Below are positions 18,236 through 34,099 of a stretch of 61,669 nucleotides of DNA, piece after piece. The notes under the pieces were generated by a model that searched no databases, was not told the origin of the DNA, and was given only the letters and a program-made list of their open reading frames with translations. The translations under genes were made by a program, and so were the position numbers. Each line of letters starts with the position of its first letter. Positions within the stretch are counted from its first letter, which is position 1. The stretch is from Bifidobacterium pongonis (GTDB taxonomy: Bacteria > Actinomycetota > Actinomycetes > Actinomycetales > Bifidobacteriaceae), in contig NZ_JAHBBE010000012.1 of assembly GCF_019331805.1 (NCBI RefSeq), forward strand, positions 1-61,669, given 5' to 3'.

Positions 18236-18895
18236 TTATTTACTCAGCATGAGAAGCGTCTTGCAGTACATTGTTTTTTCTCTTCTCGCGATAATCATAT
18301 TTACGCATAATGTCACCAAAACAGCAGCTATGCAGAATACATAAAACGGTATGAAAGCATATTGCAAAAGCATCAGCAAGGCCATTGCGCCACTCGATAC
18401 CAGAAGTATCAGAAGTTGCAACAATGTCTGGGAATCCGCTTCGACGGAACAATTGATGGCACATACCATGATCACAGATAAAGCCAAGAAAGAAACAACA
18501 ACAAAAGAAACTACATCAGCCATTGCCATGGAATAATCATGAAAACAATGTTTCAATACTCCAAAAATAAAACCAGCGGCATATATTGGCACTACAACCA
18601 AAAAAGAAAACACATACCGCTCAACAAGATATCCATAAATACCATATCCCGCTCTATGAATCGAACTTATTATATTGCAAATATGATCTCCATAAACCAA
18701 AGACGACAACTTAAAAACAGAAATCGTCACCAACAACCCAGGCAAAACGAAAGAGAGAAACACGTCCATTACTGGCTGCAATGTACCATACATTGCGCTT
18801 TCCACTGCCAGTGTCACGCAAATTCCCAATATCTCGAGTGCGACAAATCCAGGCTTTCTTGCCTTCAAGCAATCACGATACAGCAACGCAATCAT
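18236..18895 (-). CDS. Six-helix ABC permease subunit (LanE/LanG-like)
   Basis: 219 residues with about six hydrophobic segments. The N-terminus MIALLYRDCLKARKPGF aligns with MKALLYRDLQLYKKPKY of the next upstream gene, so the two are paralogous halves of one permease. ATG at 18895 is chosen on that alignment; GTG at 18919 would overlap the upstream stop. Probably exports or excludes the cluster's peptide together with the LanF-like ATPase. AT-rich relative to the genome. Confidence 0.7.
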   Translation of the reverse strand: MIALLYRDCLKARKPGFVALEILGICVTLAVESAMYGTLQPVMDVFLSFVLPGLLVTISVFKLSSLVYGDHICNIISSIHRAGYGIYGYLVERYVFSFLVVVPIYAAGFIFGVLKHCFHDYSMAMADVVSFVVVSFLALSVIMVCAINCSVEADSQTLLQLLILLVSSGAMALLMLLQYAFIPFYVFCIAAVLVTLCVNMIIARREKTMYCKTLLMLSK

Positions 18896-18918
18896 ACAAT
18901 CACCAACACCATACAGCA

Positions 18919-19599
18919 CTAGGCAAAAACAGATACTGTTCTTACATATTCGGTTTTATATGTAACAAACGTGCACAGATAAGACACAAGACCCATGCCA
19001 ACCAATATGGCAGCACTCAGCCACATCGGAAAATCAAATGCAGCAGCAGTCGCCACACCTATGCAGATCAATCCGCAAATAACCAGTCCACCGCATACCG
19101 CATTTTGATTAGTCCCGTTTTTTACTCGAAAGACCAGCATATTGGCAACCGACGTTTCCGTGAGCAACGTCATAAAGGCTATGCCTATTACAGGCAATAG
19201 GTACATCACCTCAGACAGCGAAAAAAGCTTCATATATATTCCGACAGCAATGTATACGAACGCGAACAACAGATTGTGAGGCAGCGTGAATCCTATCTTT
19301 TCCAGTAAATAATAATTCATGCCACGCCCCGACTGATGCAGGATCTTGATAATACCGACACGCTTATCTTCAATTAAAAGATTCGCATTTGTATATACTG
19401 ACTCGAAAAACGATGTACATAACATACTGTCAACGAGTCCTTGCTTCATGGTTATAGGCATCACGTCACCCCCTCCGACCTCATACATCCACCCAAGCCA
19501 GATTTCCATGATTATCGCCGTAAAAACAGTTACCAGCCAGAAACTCGCATACTTCGGTTTCTTATACAACTGCAAATCCCTGTACAGCAGCGCTTTCAT
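18919..19599 (-). CDS. Six-helix ABC permease subunit (LanE/LanG-like)
   Basis: 226 residues with six predicted helices, a cytoplasmic start MKALLYRD and a central basic loop. Paralog of the downstream permease. ATG at 19599 follows a G-rich ribosome site (GGGGGGTG). First gene of the permease-ATPase-exporter run. Specific family unassigned; the role follows from gene order. Confidence 0.7.
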   Translation of the reverse strand: MKALLYRDLQLYKKPKYASFWLVTVFTAIIMEIWLGWMYEVGGGDVMPITMKQGLVDSMLCTSFFESVYTNANLLIEDKRVGIIKILHQSGRGMNYYLLEKIGFTLPHNLLFAFVYIAVGIYMKLFSLSEVMYLLPVIGIAFMTLLTETSVANMLVFRVKNGTNQNAVCGGLVICGLICIGVATAAAFDFPMWLSAAILVGMGLVSYLCTFVTYKTEYVRTVSVFA

Positions 19600-19668
19600 G
19601 CACACCCCCCATAGAAAGGGTGTTGCGGCATATCAATGCCGCGACACCCAAGTCTCACCAGTCGTCGG

Positions 19669-19891
19669 TTAATGCTTCTTGCACGTTCCGGAAACATGGA
19701 AATACGATGCAACAGACATCGCAGTGGCTTCCGGAGCGGAAGCGCCGCCAGTATAAGCTCCCCACAACAGAAACCGCCCGCCCGTGTATTCCAGAGGAAT
19801 ACACGAACTTTGTATCGTGACTGGTCTTTATATCATTGTTGCTGTCGTCAATATCAAGAACGGAGCTGTGCCATGCCTCTACAACATACAA
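19669..19891 (-). pseudogene. Possible relic of a small peptide (precursor?) gene
   Basis: Two overlapping frames look like parts of one gene. The upstream frame reads WHSSVLDIDDSNNDIKTSHD and continues to VSVV. If one G of a GGGG run is removed it joins a second frame reading GAYTGGASAPEATAMSVASY, then FHVSGTCKKH and stop. The first frame begins at TTG directly after a TGA, so its 5' end is also uncertain. Position between kinase and transporter genes suits a leader-plus-core peptide, but this is conjecture. Confidence 0.3.
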
Positions 19892-20037
19892 TCAATACCG
19901 TACTTGCAGTCACGCTATCCATTTGCCTGGTTTGCGCAACAATCGAGCAACCGCTATCCGCCGATTCCGGGAATATCACACTCAATGTGGCCTGTTCATT
20001 CATGCCATGGCTGTGCCATCATTAGCATCTCACGAGC

Positions 20038-21189
20038 TTAGGATTCCGACTCGCTAACCAGCGGAACGCATACCGTCAGATGCCATTGTCTGCTCTTCTT
20101 CCAGCATTGCATCTTCCCACCCAGCAGCTCTATTCGTTTGTTGTGCAGTCGGATCCCCCTGCCATGAGGAATATGCCAATCGTTCACTGGATGAATCTCA
20201 TTGGATTGCGCGATAAGCAATCTACCGTTGCCTATCGTGATAACGACCTTGTATGTTCCGTTTGGATTACCGTGCCGTTGAATATTGCGATATATCTCCC
20301 TCATCAACGACAGCAGAACATCTTCCTGCTGCACCGATATGCCTTCGGCAACTCCGGATATTTCCGTTTTCCCTCTAAAGCCTAAGTTCTGCAGCAATGC
20401 ATCTTCCGTATCCGTAACATCTTCCAAGTGCTCCATGAACGTGCCATGCGATGGCATAATCTGCTGGGAATCCTCATTGCTGAGCAGATCTATGACCTTA
20501 TATATATCCCGCAAGGTTGAGACAGCGAGACGATTGACATCAGACCAAGCATGGTTTTCACAACCACCAGTATGAATATTATGCTGTGCAATCTGCGATA
20601 TTTTAGTCAGATTCGCCGTTGTGGAGTCATGAATGTCAGCGGCGATCCTATTCCTCATTTGCAGATGCTCCAGCCTCATCTTATCGATGCGATTCAGATC
20701 AACCTGCTTCCTCCAACGCAGGGCATATCCAACAAAAATCGCGCAGCCGAGCATAGCCAGAGAATTGATCACACCATACATATCCATGCCCGTGTCATAA
20801 TGCCATACAACCTGAATAATGACGACTCCCACCGATTCAACTGCGAGCATCAACAGGCATATCCACAGGCGGGACGAATATCCCAATATTCCAAGTACCG
20901 CGAATAAAGTCAGCAAAGGGTTCGGCACCGTCACTGTCATAGGCAGCAACGTACCTATGATAGAGACAATTCCTAAACCGAACGATGCCGGTAAGGGCAT
21001 GACGATTATTCCGGCAATACATACTATGGCAATTGCCGCATAGATAATCTGGACCATATCAAGCGGAAGCACAAGTGCGATATTCGAAAAAGTCAAAGCA
21101 TAGAGCGCAGCGGCTATGAGGATATATGGGATTCGCGCACTGCACCATTGCCTCAGCCCCGTGAGAACCTCTCGAATTCTATCGTTCAT
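20038..21189 (-). CDS. Sensor histidine kinase (HisKA_3 / NarX type)
   Basis: 383 residues: about six N-terminal membrane helices (to about residue 160), a dimerisation/phosphoacceptor helix with the His motif RIAADIHDSTT, and an HATPase domain with a degenerate N box (REIYRNIQRHG) and a G box (PHGRGIRLHNKRIELLGG). Membrane-bound with no large extracellular domain, typical of kinases sensing cell-envelope peptides. The ATG at 21189 lies inside the regulator gene and overlaps it by 11 bases, indicating coupled translation. Confidence 0.88.
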   Translation of the reverse strand: MNDRIREVLTGLRQWCSARIPYILIAAALYALTFSNIALVLPLDMVQIIYAAIAIVCIAGIIVMPLPASFGLGIVSIIGTLLPMTVTVPNPLLTLFAVLGILGYSSRLWICLLMLAVESVGVVIIQVVWHYDTGMDMYGVINSLAMLGCAIFVGYALRWRKQVDLNRIDKMRLEHLQMRNRIAADIHDSTTANLTKISQIAQHNIHTGGCENHAWSDVNRLAVSTLRDIYKVIDLLSNEDSQQIMPSHGTFMEHLEDVTDTEDALLQNLGFRGKTEISGVAEGISVQQEDVLLSLMREIYRNIQRHGNPNGTYKVVITIGNGRLLIAQSNEIHPVNDWHIPHGRGIRLHNKRIELLGGKMQCWKKSRQWHLTVCVPLVSESES

Positions 21190-21844
21190 TGTTCCACCAC
21201 ATCGCCATTGCTTCCTTGGTACTACGCGCATTCAGCTTCTTGCGCAACCGGATAATATGCGTCTTCACGGTGCCGATACCAATGGACAGCATATCGGCAA
21301 TATCACGAGGTTCCATGCCTTGCGCCAAAAGCGTCAGAATCTGCTGCTCCGTGGGCGATAGGCGTTGAATCGGACACATATCGGATTCCGCAAGTCGTTG
21401 ATGCGCGGTCTTCGCATCCACAAAATCGATGTTCCCGCACATACCCAATGTGCCGTGCTTGACTATCACATCAATCGAGTCAACAAGTTCATTGAGATTG
21501 GCTTTAGGAATAATGCCCTGAGCACCAGCTTCAGCGGCACGGTTTGCATAGCGGTCAATCGAGAATGCCGTGATAGCAAGCAACGGAACCTGCTCGGTTC
21601 TTCGACGTATTTCCCTGCACACACTTACGCCGCTAATATCTTCCAGGCTCATGTCAGTCAATAAGATATCCGGCATAGTAACAGGTTCCAAAGCCCAATC
21701 AATGGCATCAGTGCCTTTACGCGCGGACCAGCACACGTCGAACCGTGGGTTCCTGCGAGGGATGGCCATCTTCAGCATGTCCAAGGTAAAGGCATCGTTG
21801 TCCACCAGTGCCACGCGAATGCGGAAATCTTGACGATCGTTCAT
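21179..21844 (-). CDS. LuxR/NarL-family response regulator
   Basis: 221 residues: receiver domain with the acidic pair (VALVDND), phospho-acceptor Asp in DILLTDMS, Thr/Ser and Lys switch residues (LAITAFS, IPKANL), and a C-terminal LuxR helix-turn-helix (LSPTEQQILTLLAQGMEPRD). Partner of the downstream kinase; likely controls the adjacent transporter genes. ATG at 21844 has only a weak GGA upstream. Confidence 0.92.
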   Translation of the reverse strand: MNDRQDFRIRVALVDNDAFTLDMLKMAIPRRNPRFDVCWSARKGTDAIDWALEPVTMPDILLTDMSLEDISGVSVCREIRRRTEQVPLLAITAFSIDRYANRAAEAGAQGIIPKANLNELVDSIDVIVKHGTLGMCGNIDFVDAKTAHQRLAESDMCPIQRLSPTEQQILTLLAQGMEPRDIADMLSIGIGTVKTHIIRLRKKLNARSTKEAMAMWWNNER

Positions 21845-21891
21845 ATTCCATAGAATAGCCGCACTCCCAAAGGCTGAGCAGGAATCCACCA

Positions 21892-21983
21892 GCAGCTGGG
21901 TGCCGATTCGGACGCTTCCCGCTAATTGCCTGTTGATTCGGTCGTTTCCGGGGCTGAAAACGACCGAATCAACACTCATCTGC
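21892..21983. repeat. Intergenic repeat, second family (copy 2), with 17-bp hairpin
   Basis: Ends gcagctgggtgc / acactcatctgc match the copy at 12566. The centre contains a perfect 17-bp inverted repeat tgttgattcggtcgttt / aaacgaccgaatcaaca (21931-21973). Located between the ligA stop and the regulator gene; may also act as the ligA terminator. Confidence 0.7.
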
Positions 21984-21998
21984 CGGTTTTCGCTCGAA

Positions 21999-28218
<6,220 letters not shown>

Positions 28219-28332
28219 GCCCTCGCGATATCGCCCTCGGAAGAATCCGGGCGTGAAAACCGCGATGGTGATGTCTCCATCCGTCGTGCCGCGGACGCTC
28301 GGGCGCAGGCCCGGTCGCATCCGTTCGCCGGT

Positions 28333-30636
28333 TCACTGCAGGAACCAAGCGAATACATTGTAGAACAGGTTCGGCGCCGCGGAGATCAGCGCATCGTGGC
28401 GTCCGATGGTGAACAGCGACAGCAGGGCCACCGCGATGGCGAACAGCATGGCGATCATGCCGATCAGACGGCCCGCACGGACCTTCAACGGCAGTCCTCC
28501 CACGCGCGATCCGTCCGATCCGTCCAATCCGCACGGCGCGTCCGTTTCGCCCGTTTCGCCCGGCACGCCCGGTTCGCCCAGCAACCGCAGCATCACCGGC
28601 AGGGCGGCCAGCGCGAACAGCCATCCGAAGTCGGTCATGTACCGCCACCCGAGTCCCGCGACGACCGCGTCGAATACCGTCAGTCCAAGGGCCAACGCGA
28701 GCGCCGAGAGCGTGAAGCACGTGCGTCCCGGCCTGACCGCGCTCCCCTTGCCTTCCTTGCCTTTGGCATGGCGGCGCAGCAGCGGCAGGGCGAGCGACAG
28801 CGCCAATGCCGGGCACATGGCGAACAGGCCGCCGATCATCGGTTCCGTGTACGACCATGTGGGCAATGACGCCTTGGACAGCGCGATCCAAGGGAATTGA
28901 CCGACGAATCGCAGCGGCAGCAGCAGATAGTCGCCCACGATCGGCAGAATGTTCGCCAAGGCGATGCGGTAGGTCGTCAGATCGGTGACGGTGAACTGGT
29001 AGTTGTTGCCGAAGTTCAGCGGGGAGCCGAATCGGACCGCGTTGTAGACCATGACCGGCAGAACCGGAATGAGCGCCGCGACGACGACCACCGCGGGCGC
29101 CAGCAACGCCTTGCCGGGCGCGACGGTCTTGTTGCGCAACGCCGTGCCGATCGCGCGGATCTGCGGCCAGAACACCGCAATGCCGAGCAACGCGGTCAGG
29201 CAGAAGGTCGGTCGGCATCCGAAGTTCGCGGCGATGCACAGTGCGCCGAACCCGACTTTGGGTAGCGACAGCGCCGGCGCGTCTCCCACCTGCCAACGGC
29301 CGAACACGCGGCGGGCGGGCTTTCCGCTTCCGGCGGGTTGCGCCCCGTCGCCGTCCGGTTCCACGGCCCCCAGCCACAGCCAGAGGCCGAGCGCACTGAA
29401 CGCGAGGGATGCGGCGAACGGCACCGAGTAGAAGTTGCGGCGGAACAGCATGTAGCCCGCGTTCGACCCGCTCAGCATGAGAACGAGCGCCATGGATGTC
29501 GCGGCCAGCGAGACGTTCGGCGCGAGACGTTTGATGAGGCGTATGACCAGCAGCGCCAGGAACACCAGCGCGACGAGCATGAACACCAGCACGGCCGCGC
29601 CGCTGGAAAGCATGTGCCCGGTGATGGCGCGGAACGGCATGAACAGCAGCACCGCGGGCAGTACGCCGAAATACGAGTACCAGTGCCCGTTGTAGTAGGC
29701 GTAATCCCAGTAGATCGGGTTCACGCCTTTGGCGAGCAGTTCCGCGCGGGTGTCGGTGTCGTACGGGTTGGACGTGTCGGCGAGCGCCTGCGGCACGTCG
29801 AGGTCGAGCGAGGCGTGGCCGTGCAGCAGCGCGTCGGCGATATGCCCGTACTGGTCGAAATCGTAGGTGTAGCCGCCCGTCTCATGGAATACGAGCGGGT
29901 CGCCCGTCATCTGGCTGCCGGCGCCGTAGAGCATAAGCGCGGCGAGGGGGATGACAAGACACAGGCCGAGCGCGCGTTGGGCCGTGCTTGTGGTGTCGAG
30001 CGGTATGCGCCACAGGCGCGATCCGGGCCTCCAACATGCCGCGATCAGTAGTATGGCGGCCATCAGGCCCACGCGCACCGGGTTGAACTCGAAGGGGACG
30101 CTCACGTTCGCGCGGACCGCCTGGATGGGGATGAGGGAGCCTTTGGGTTCTTCGATGCTCACGCGCAGCACGCCTTTGCCGGGTGCGCGGATGTAGCTTG
30201 ATCGTGCCGATTGCGGGCTGAACGAGGTCGCGATGGCGGTGCCGTGGTCCACCGATGCCCTGACGTGCACGACGGTGAGCGCCTTGCCGGTGACGAAGGA
30301 CGGGTCGATGCGCGCGTAGTCGGAGGTGCCGTCGGCGTTCACTTCGAGCCAAGCTTCGGTGGGGTCGATGATGCGCAGCATACCTTCCTTGGTGCGTTCG
30401 AGTCCCGATCCCATGGTGTTAGCGTATGCGGCGGTGTCGGTGCTTGCGCCGCGGGTGCGCCAGAACGGCATGTTGAATCCCACGCATTCGATGAGCAGGA
30501 TGGCCAGCAGTGCGGCCAGGATCACGCGGATCGTGCGGCGGCGCGTTTGACGCGCGGTATGCGGGCGGTGGACGGCGCGGCACGTCGTTGGACGCGCGGA
30601 TCGCGGGGTTCGCGTGGGGTGAAGGAGGTGAAGCAC
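28333..30636 (-). CDS. Polytopic membrane protein, GT-C glycosyltransferase-like
   Basis: 767 residues with an N-terminal signal-anchor helix, a roughly 150-residue extracytoplasmic beta-rich domain (DSHG-type stretch around ASVDHGTAIATSF) and about 12 further helices. The loop ALLHGHASLDLDVPQALADT and NPIYWDYAYYNGHWYSYFGV before a membrane run resemble GT-C/PMT-like glycosyltransferases, so a role in cell-envelope polysaccharide or protein glycosylation is possible. GTG at 30636 is taken as the start. Divergent from the ATPase gene 81 bases away. Confidence 0.65.
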   Translation of the reverse strand: MLHLLHPTRTPRSARPTTCRAVHRPHTARQTRRRTIRVILAALLAILLIECVGFNMPFWRTRGASTDTAAYANTMGSGLERTKEGMLRIIDPTEAWLEVNADGTSDYARIDPSFVTGKALTVVHVRASVDHGTAIATSFSPQSARSSYIRAPGKGVLRVSIEEPKGSLIPIQAVRANVSVPFEFNPVRVGLMAAILLIAACWRPGSRLWRIPLDTTSTAQRALGLCLVIPLAALMLYGAGSQMTGDPLVFHETGGYTYDFDQYGHIADALLHGHASLDLDVPQALADTSNPYDTDTRAELLAKGVNPIYWDYAYYNGHWYSYFGVLPAVLLFMPFRAITGHMLSSGAAVLVFMLVALVFLALLVIRLIKRLAPNVSLAATSMALVLMLSGSNAGYMLFRRNFYSVPFAASLAFSALGLWLWLGAVEPDGDGAQPAGSGKPARRVFGRWQVGDAPALSLPKVGFGALCIAANFGCRPTFCLTALLGIAVFWPQIRAIGTALRNKTVAPGKALLAPAVVVVAALIPVLPVMVYNAVRFGSPLNFGNNYQFTVTDLTTYRIALANILPIVGDYLLLPLRFVGQFPWIALSKASLPTWSYTEPMIGGLFAMCPALALSLALPLLRRHAKGKEGKGSAVRPGRTCFTLSALALALGLTVFDAVVAGLGWRYMTDFGWLFALAALPVMLRLLGEPGVPGETGETDAPCGLDGSDGSRVGGLPLKVRAGRLIGMIAMLFAIAVALLSLFTIGRHDALISAAPNLFYNVFAWFLQ

Positions 30637-30717
30637 ACCCCCATTCTATATATTGGGCGTCATGTTCCACGCGGGGCCGTCCGGCATGGCGCCCGGGGTG
30701 CGCCTTAAGATACGGGT

Positions 30718-31527
30718 ATGCCATTTTTCTCCAAGCGCACCGCACGTCCGAAGCCCCGCCGTCTCACTTTCACCCTCGCCGAAGCGGGGCATACCTATGA
30801 CGACGGCGTCACCGGCCTCTCCCCCACTTCGCTGACCATCAGCGAGCGCCGTGTCGCCGTCATCGGCCTGAACGGCACCGGCAAATCCACGCTGCTGGGA
30901 TTGCTGGACGGCACGTTGAAGGCCACTTGCGGCACGGTGACCATCGCCGGTTCCGCAGACGGCGATGCCGCCGGCGGCGAACAGGAAACCCTTGATCCCC
31001 GGTCGAAACGCGATATGAAGCGCGTCGACGAGCTGATCGGCCGCGTGCGCCGCGAGGAGATTCCCGAATCGTTCAACCGGTCGGAGAATATCGCCGACGC
31101 GGTCGATGCCCTGCTCAAGAAGCATCATGTGCCTGATTCGGAACGCCGTGCGATCATCGGCGACTTGTTCGCGCATTTCGATCTGGCGAGCGCGGCGAGG
31201 GAACCCGCCTCCGCGCTCAACGGCGAGCAGCGGCATCTGCTGGCGATCGCCGCGGCGTTGAGCCTCCGCCCGAGCTGCGTCGTGGCGGACGAACCGTCGA
31301 AGGGGTTGGATGAGATCGGCACCGCGCATGTGGCGAAGGCGCTGTTCTCCTACGACAGTCAGGTGATCTTCGCCACGCACGATACGGATATGATCGTGCG
31401 CCCGGAGTACGCGATCGACCGCACGCTGGTGCTGGACGATCGCACGGTCGTGTTCGACGGCACGCCCACGGATGCGGTCGCGTTCTACACCGATCTCATC
31501 CGCCGTCATTACGAGTCGCTCCGCTGA
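30718..31527 (+). CDS. Solitary ABC ATPase, ECF/CbiO-like
   Basis: 269 residues: Walker A GLNGTGKST, Walker B CVVADEPSKGLDE and His switch FATHDTD. The signature loop is LNGEQ instead of LSGGQ, and an unusual insert of about 50 residues (SKRDMKRVDELIGRVRREEI) sits in the helical domain. No permease gene is adjacent, so the partner is unknown. ATG at 30718 has no clear ribosome site, which would fit a leaderless message. Confidence 0.8.
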   Translation: MPFFSKRTARPKPRRLTFTLAEAGHTYDDGVTGLSPTSLTISERRVAVIGLNGTGKSTLLGLLDGTLKATCGTVTIAGSADGDAAGGEQETLDPRSKRDMKRVDELIGRVRREEIPESFNRSENIADAVDALLKKHHVPDSERRAIIGDLFAHFDLASAAREPASALNGEQRHLLAIAAALSLRPSCVVADEPSKGLDEIGTAHVAKALFSYDSQVIFATHDTDMIVRPEYAIDRTLVLDDRTVVFDGTPTDAVAFYTDLIRRHYESLR

Positions 31528-31571
31528 GCTCCCCGCCGCCCGGCCGCGGGGCCGCGGGGCCGATCACGGTT

Positions 31572-32744
31572 TCAGCCGAGCATGGCCCGCACCGTGTCGA
31601 GCACCGCGGCGATGCCGTGCCGGAACTCCTCCGGTTCGGGCAGCAGGGACACCGCCAAATACCCGTTCGAGGTCATGTCGAAGAAATACCCCGGCTGACC
31701 GGTGAGACGGTGATCGTCGATCAACTTGAGCACCAGCTCGTTCTCGTCGAGCACCGACGGCACACGCAACAGCACATTCCAACCGCCTTCAGGGCGCAGC
31801 ACATCCACCACGCCAAGCTCGTCGGCGGCGAGCATCTCCCGCAGCACGGCGAGATTGCCGCGCACCCTGGCCCGCACATTGGCGGTCTGCGCTTCGGCGG
31901 CATCCAACAGTTCGGGAATACGGTCGGCGATGATGTCGCTCATCGGCAGGTAATCGTCGGCGATCACATCCAGCCTGCGCTGCGCCTCGACCACGTCACG
32001 TTCCGGTCCGGACACGCGGATCCAACCGACCTTGGCGTGCGGCGCGGCCAGCATCTTCGAGAATCCGTCCAACGCGAAGGTGAGCACGCCCTCCTCCCCC
32101 GCCAAGCGGCGGTTGGGCGCGATGGGTTCCAGATCGTAATCGAAGAACACCTCGTCGGCGATGATGGCGATGCCGCGCTCATGGCACAGGCCGACCAGAG
32201 CCTCGCGTTCGTCGGCTTTGATGTAGGAGCCGGTGGGATTGTTGGGGTTGATGAGCACGAGCGCACGGATGCGCGCGCCTTCCGGCGAATCGAGGATCGC
32301 CGCGATGTCGGCGGCTTCCACATACCAGGAGCCGTCGTAGCGCAACTGGTATTCGATCGCCTGCACGCATTCGAGGCCGGCGATCGATTCGATGAGCGGG
32401 TAGCCCGGTTTGGGCGCGAGCACCGCGTCGCCGGCGTCGCACAGGAGTTTGATGAGCCACGAATACGCTTCGGACGTGGAGGACAGCAGATACAGGCGTT
32501 CCGGGTCGACCGTCCCGCCGGCCTGCCCACCTAGGAACCCGGCCAACGCCTCCCTGGCCGCCTTGGGACCGCGCGGGTTCGCCTCATAGACGTTGGGAAT
32601 GAGCCCTGGCGCGAGGCCGTGACGGGTGGGGTTGGAATCGTTGAGCCTGCCGAGCGTGATACCCGCTTCCTTGGCCTTGGCCTGGGCCGCCGCGATCGGG
32701 TTCGGCGCGCTGATATCCACACGGGACGAGAAATGCACAGTCAT
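31572..32744 (-). CDS. PLP-dependent aminotransferase (class I/II)
   Basis: 390 residues with the fold-type I signature: substrate/PLP Asn-Pro loop INPNNPTGSY, IADEVFFDYDL with the PLP-ring Asp, and the Schiff-base Lys in LDGFSKMLAAPHAKVGWI. Transfers amino groups between amino acids and keto acids in the cytosol; sequence suggests an aspartate/alanine-type enzyme, but substrate is not determinable. ATG at 32744. A 12-bp repeat and the ppgK terminator lie upstream. Confidence 0.85.
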   Translation of the reverse strand: MTVHFSSRVDISAPNPIAAAQAKAKEAGITLGRLNDSNPTRHGLAPGLIPNVYEANPRGPKAAREALAGFLGGQAGGTVDPERLYLLSSTSEAYSWLIKLLCDAGDAVLAPKPGYPLIESIAGLECVQAIEYQLRYDGSWYVEAADIAAILDSPEGARIRALVLINPNNPTGSYIKADEREALVGLCHERGIAIIADEVFFDYDLEPIAPNRRLAGEEGVLTFALDGFSKMLAAPHAKVGWIRVSGPERDVVEAQRRLDVIADDYLPMSDIIADRIPELLDAAEAQTANVRARVRGNLAVLREMLAADELGVVDVLRPEGGWNVLLRVPSVLDENELVLKLIDDHRLTGQPGYFFDMTSNGYLAVSLLPEPEEFRHGIAAVLDTVRAMLG

Positions 32745-32824
32745 GCGTCCCAGACTACTCGCGCCCGCGCATACCTGCGGGATGCGGATGCCTCGTGAGG
32801 GCCCGGAAAGGCGCCGGAAGGCAC

Positions 32825-32860
32825 GAACGATGGCATGAACGATGGCATGAACGATGGCAT
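32825..32860. repeat. 12-bp tandem repeat, three copies
   Basis: Three exact copies of gaacgatggcat directly upstream of the ppgK terminator. Confidence 0.9.
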
Positions 32861-32861
32861 G

Positions 32862-32899
32862 AAAAAAGGAGACGGCCCGACCGAAGTCGAGCCGTCTCC
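32862..32899 (-). terminator. Intrinsic terminator of ppgK
   Basis: Stem ggagacggc / gccgtctcc with complementary inner bases, followed on the minus strand by TTTTTT, 40 bases after the ppgK stop. Confidence 0.92.
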
Positions 32900-32939
32900 C
32901 TATGCGCGTGCTACGCGATCATACGCCGATGGCGCGTAA

Positions 32940-33713
<774 letters not shown>

Positions 33714-33938
33714 TGACCTCTCTTCGCAGAAGGTGAATAGTTAGTGAACCGGTATTATCATGGTATCCCCCGAATGCCTTGTGCCACGCGGGAAATCCCA
33801 TAACACCAACGCATCTTATGCAAACGTGTGCGATATTTTCGGCGTCTCGGCGTGGCGCAAACGTTACCATTCCCATACCGTTTCATCTCACACAATGGAC
33901 CGTTCACCCATGCGGTCGCCCGCACCATGTAGAACGAG

Positions 33939-34094
33939 ACTCGTAAGTTTCAGGGAAGGTGAAATTCCTTACTGGCGGTAAGCCGACGCCCGGCATCCAT
34001 AACGGCGCGAACGGCAAGCCCGCGACCCGCGAAAGCGGCCGATTCGGTGAGAATCCGAAGCCAACGGTACAGTCCGGATGGAAGAAACGAGGAG
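33939..34094 (+). promoter_or_regulatory. FMN (RFN) riboswitch upstream of ribU
   Basis: Contains the conserved RFN order: agggaaggtgaaattcc, actggcggtaagcc, gaaagcggccgattcggtga, gaatccgaagccaacggtac, agtccggatggaagaa. The P1 helix (ctcgt near 33940 with acgag near 34087) overlaps the ribU ribosome site gaggag, so FMN binding should hide it and repress translation. A ggagctcc palindrome also covers that site. Confidence 0.95.
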
Positions 34095-34099
34095 CTCCT

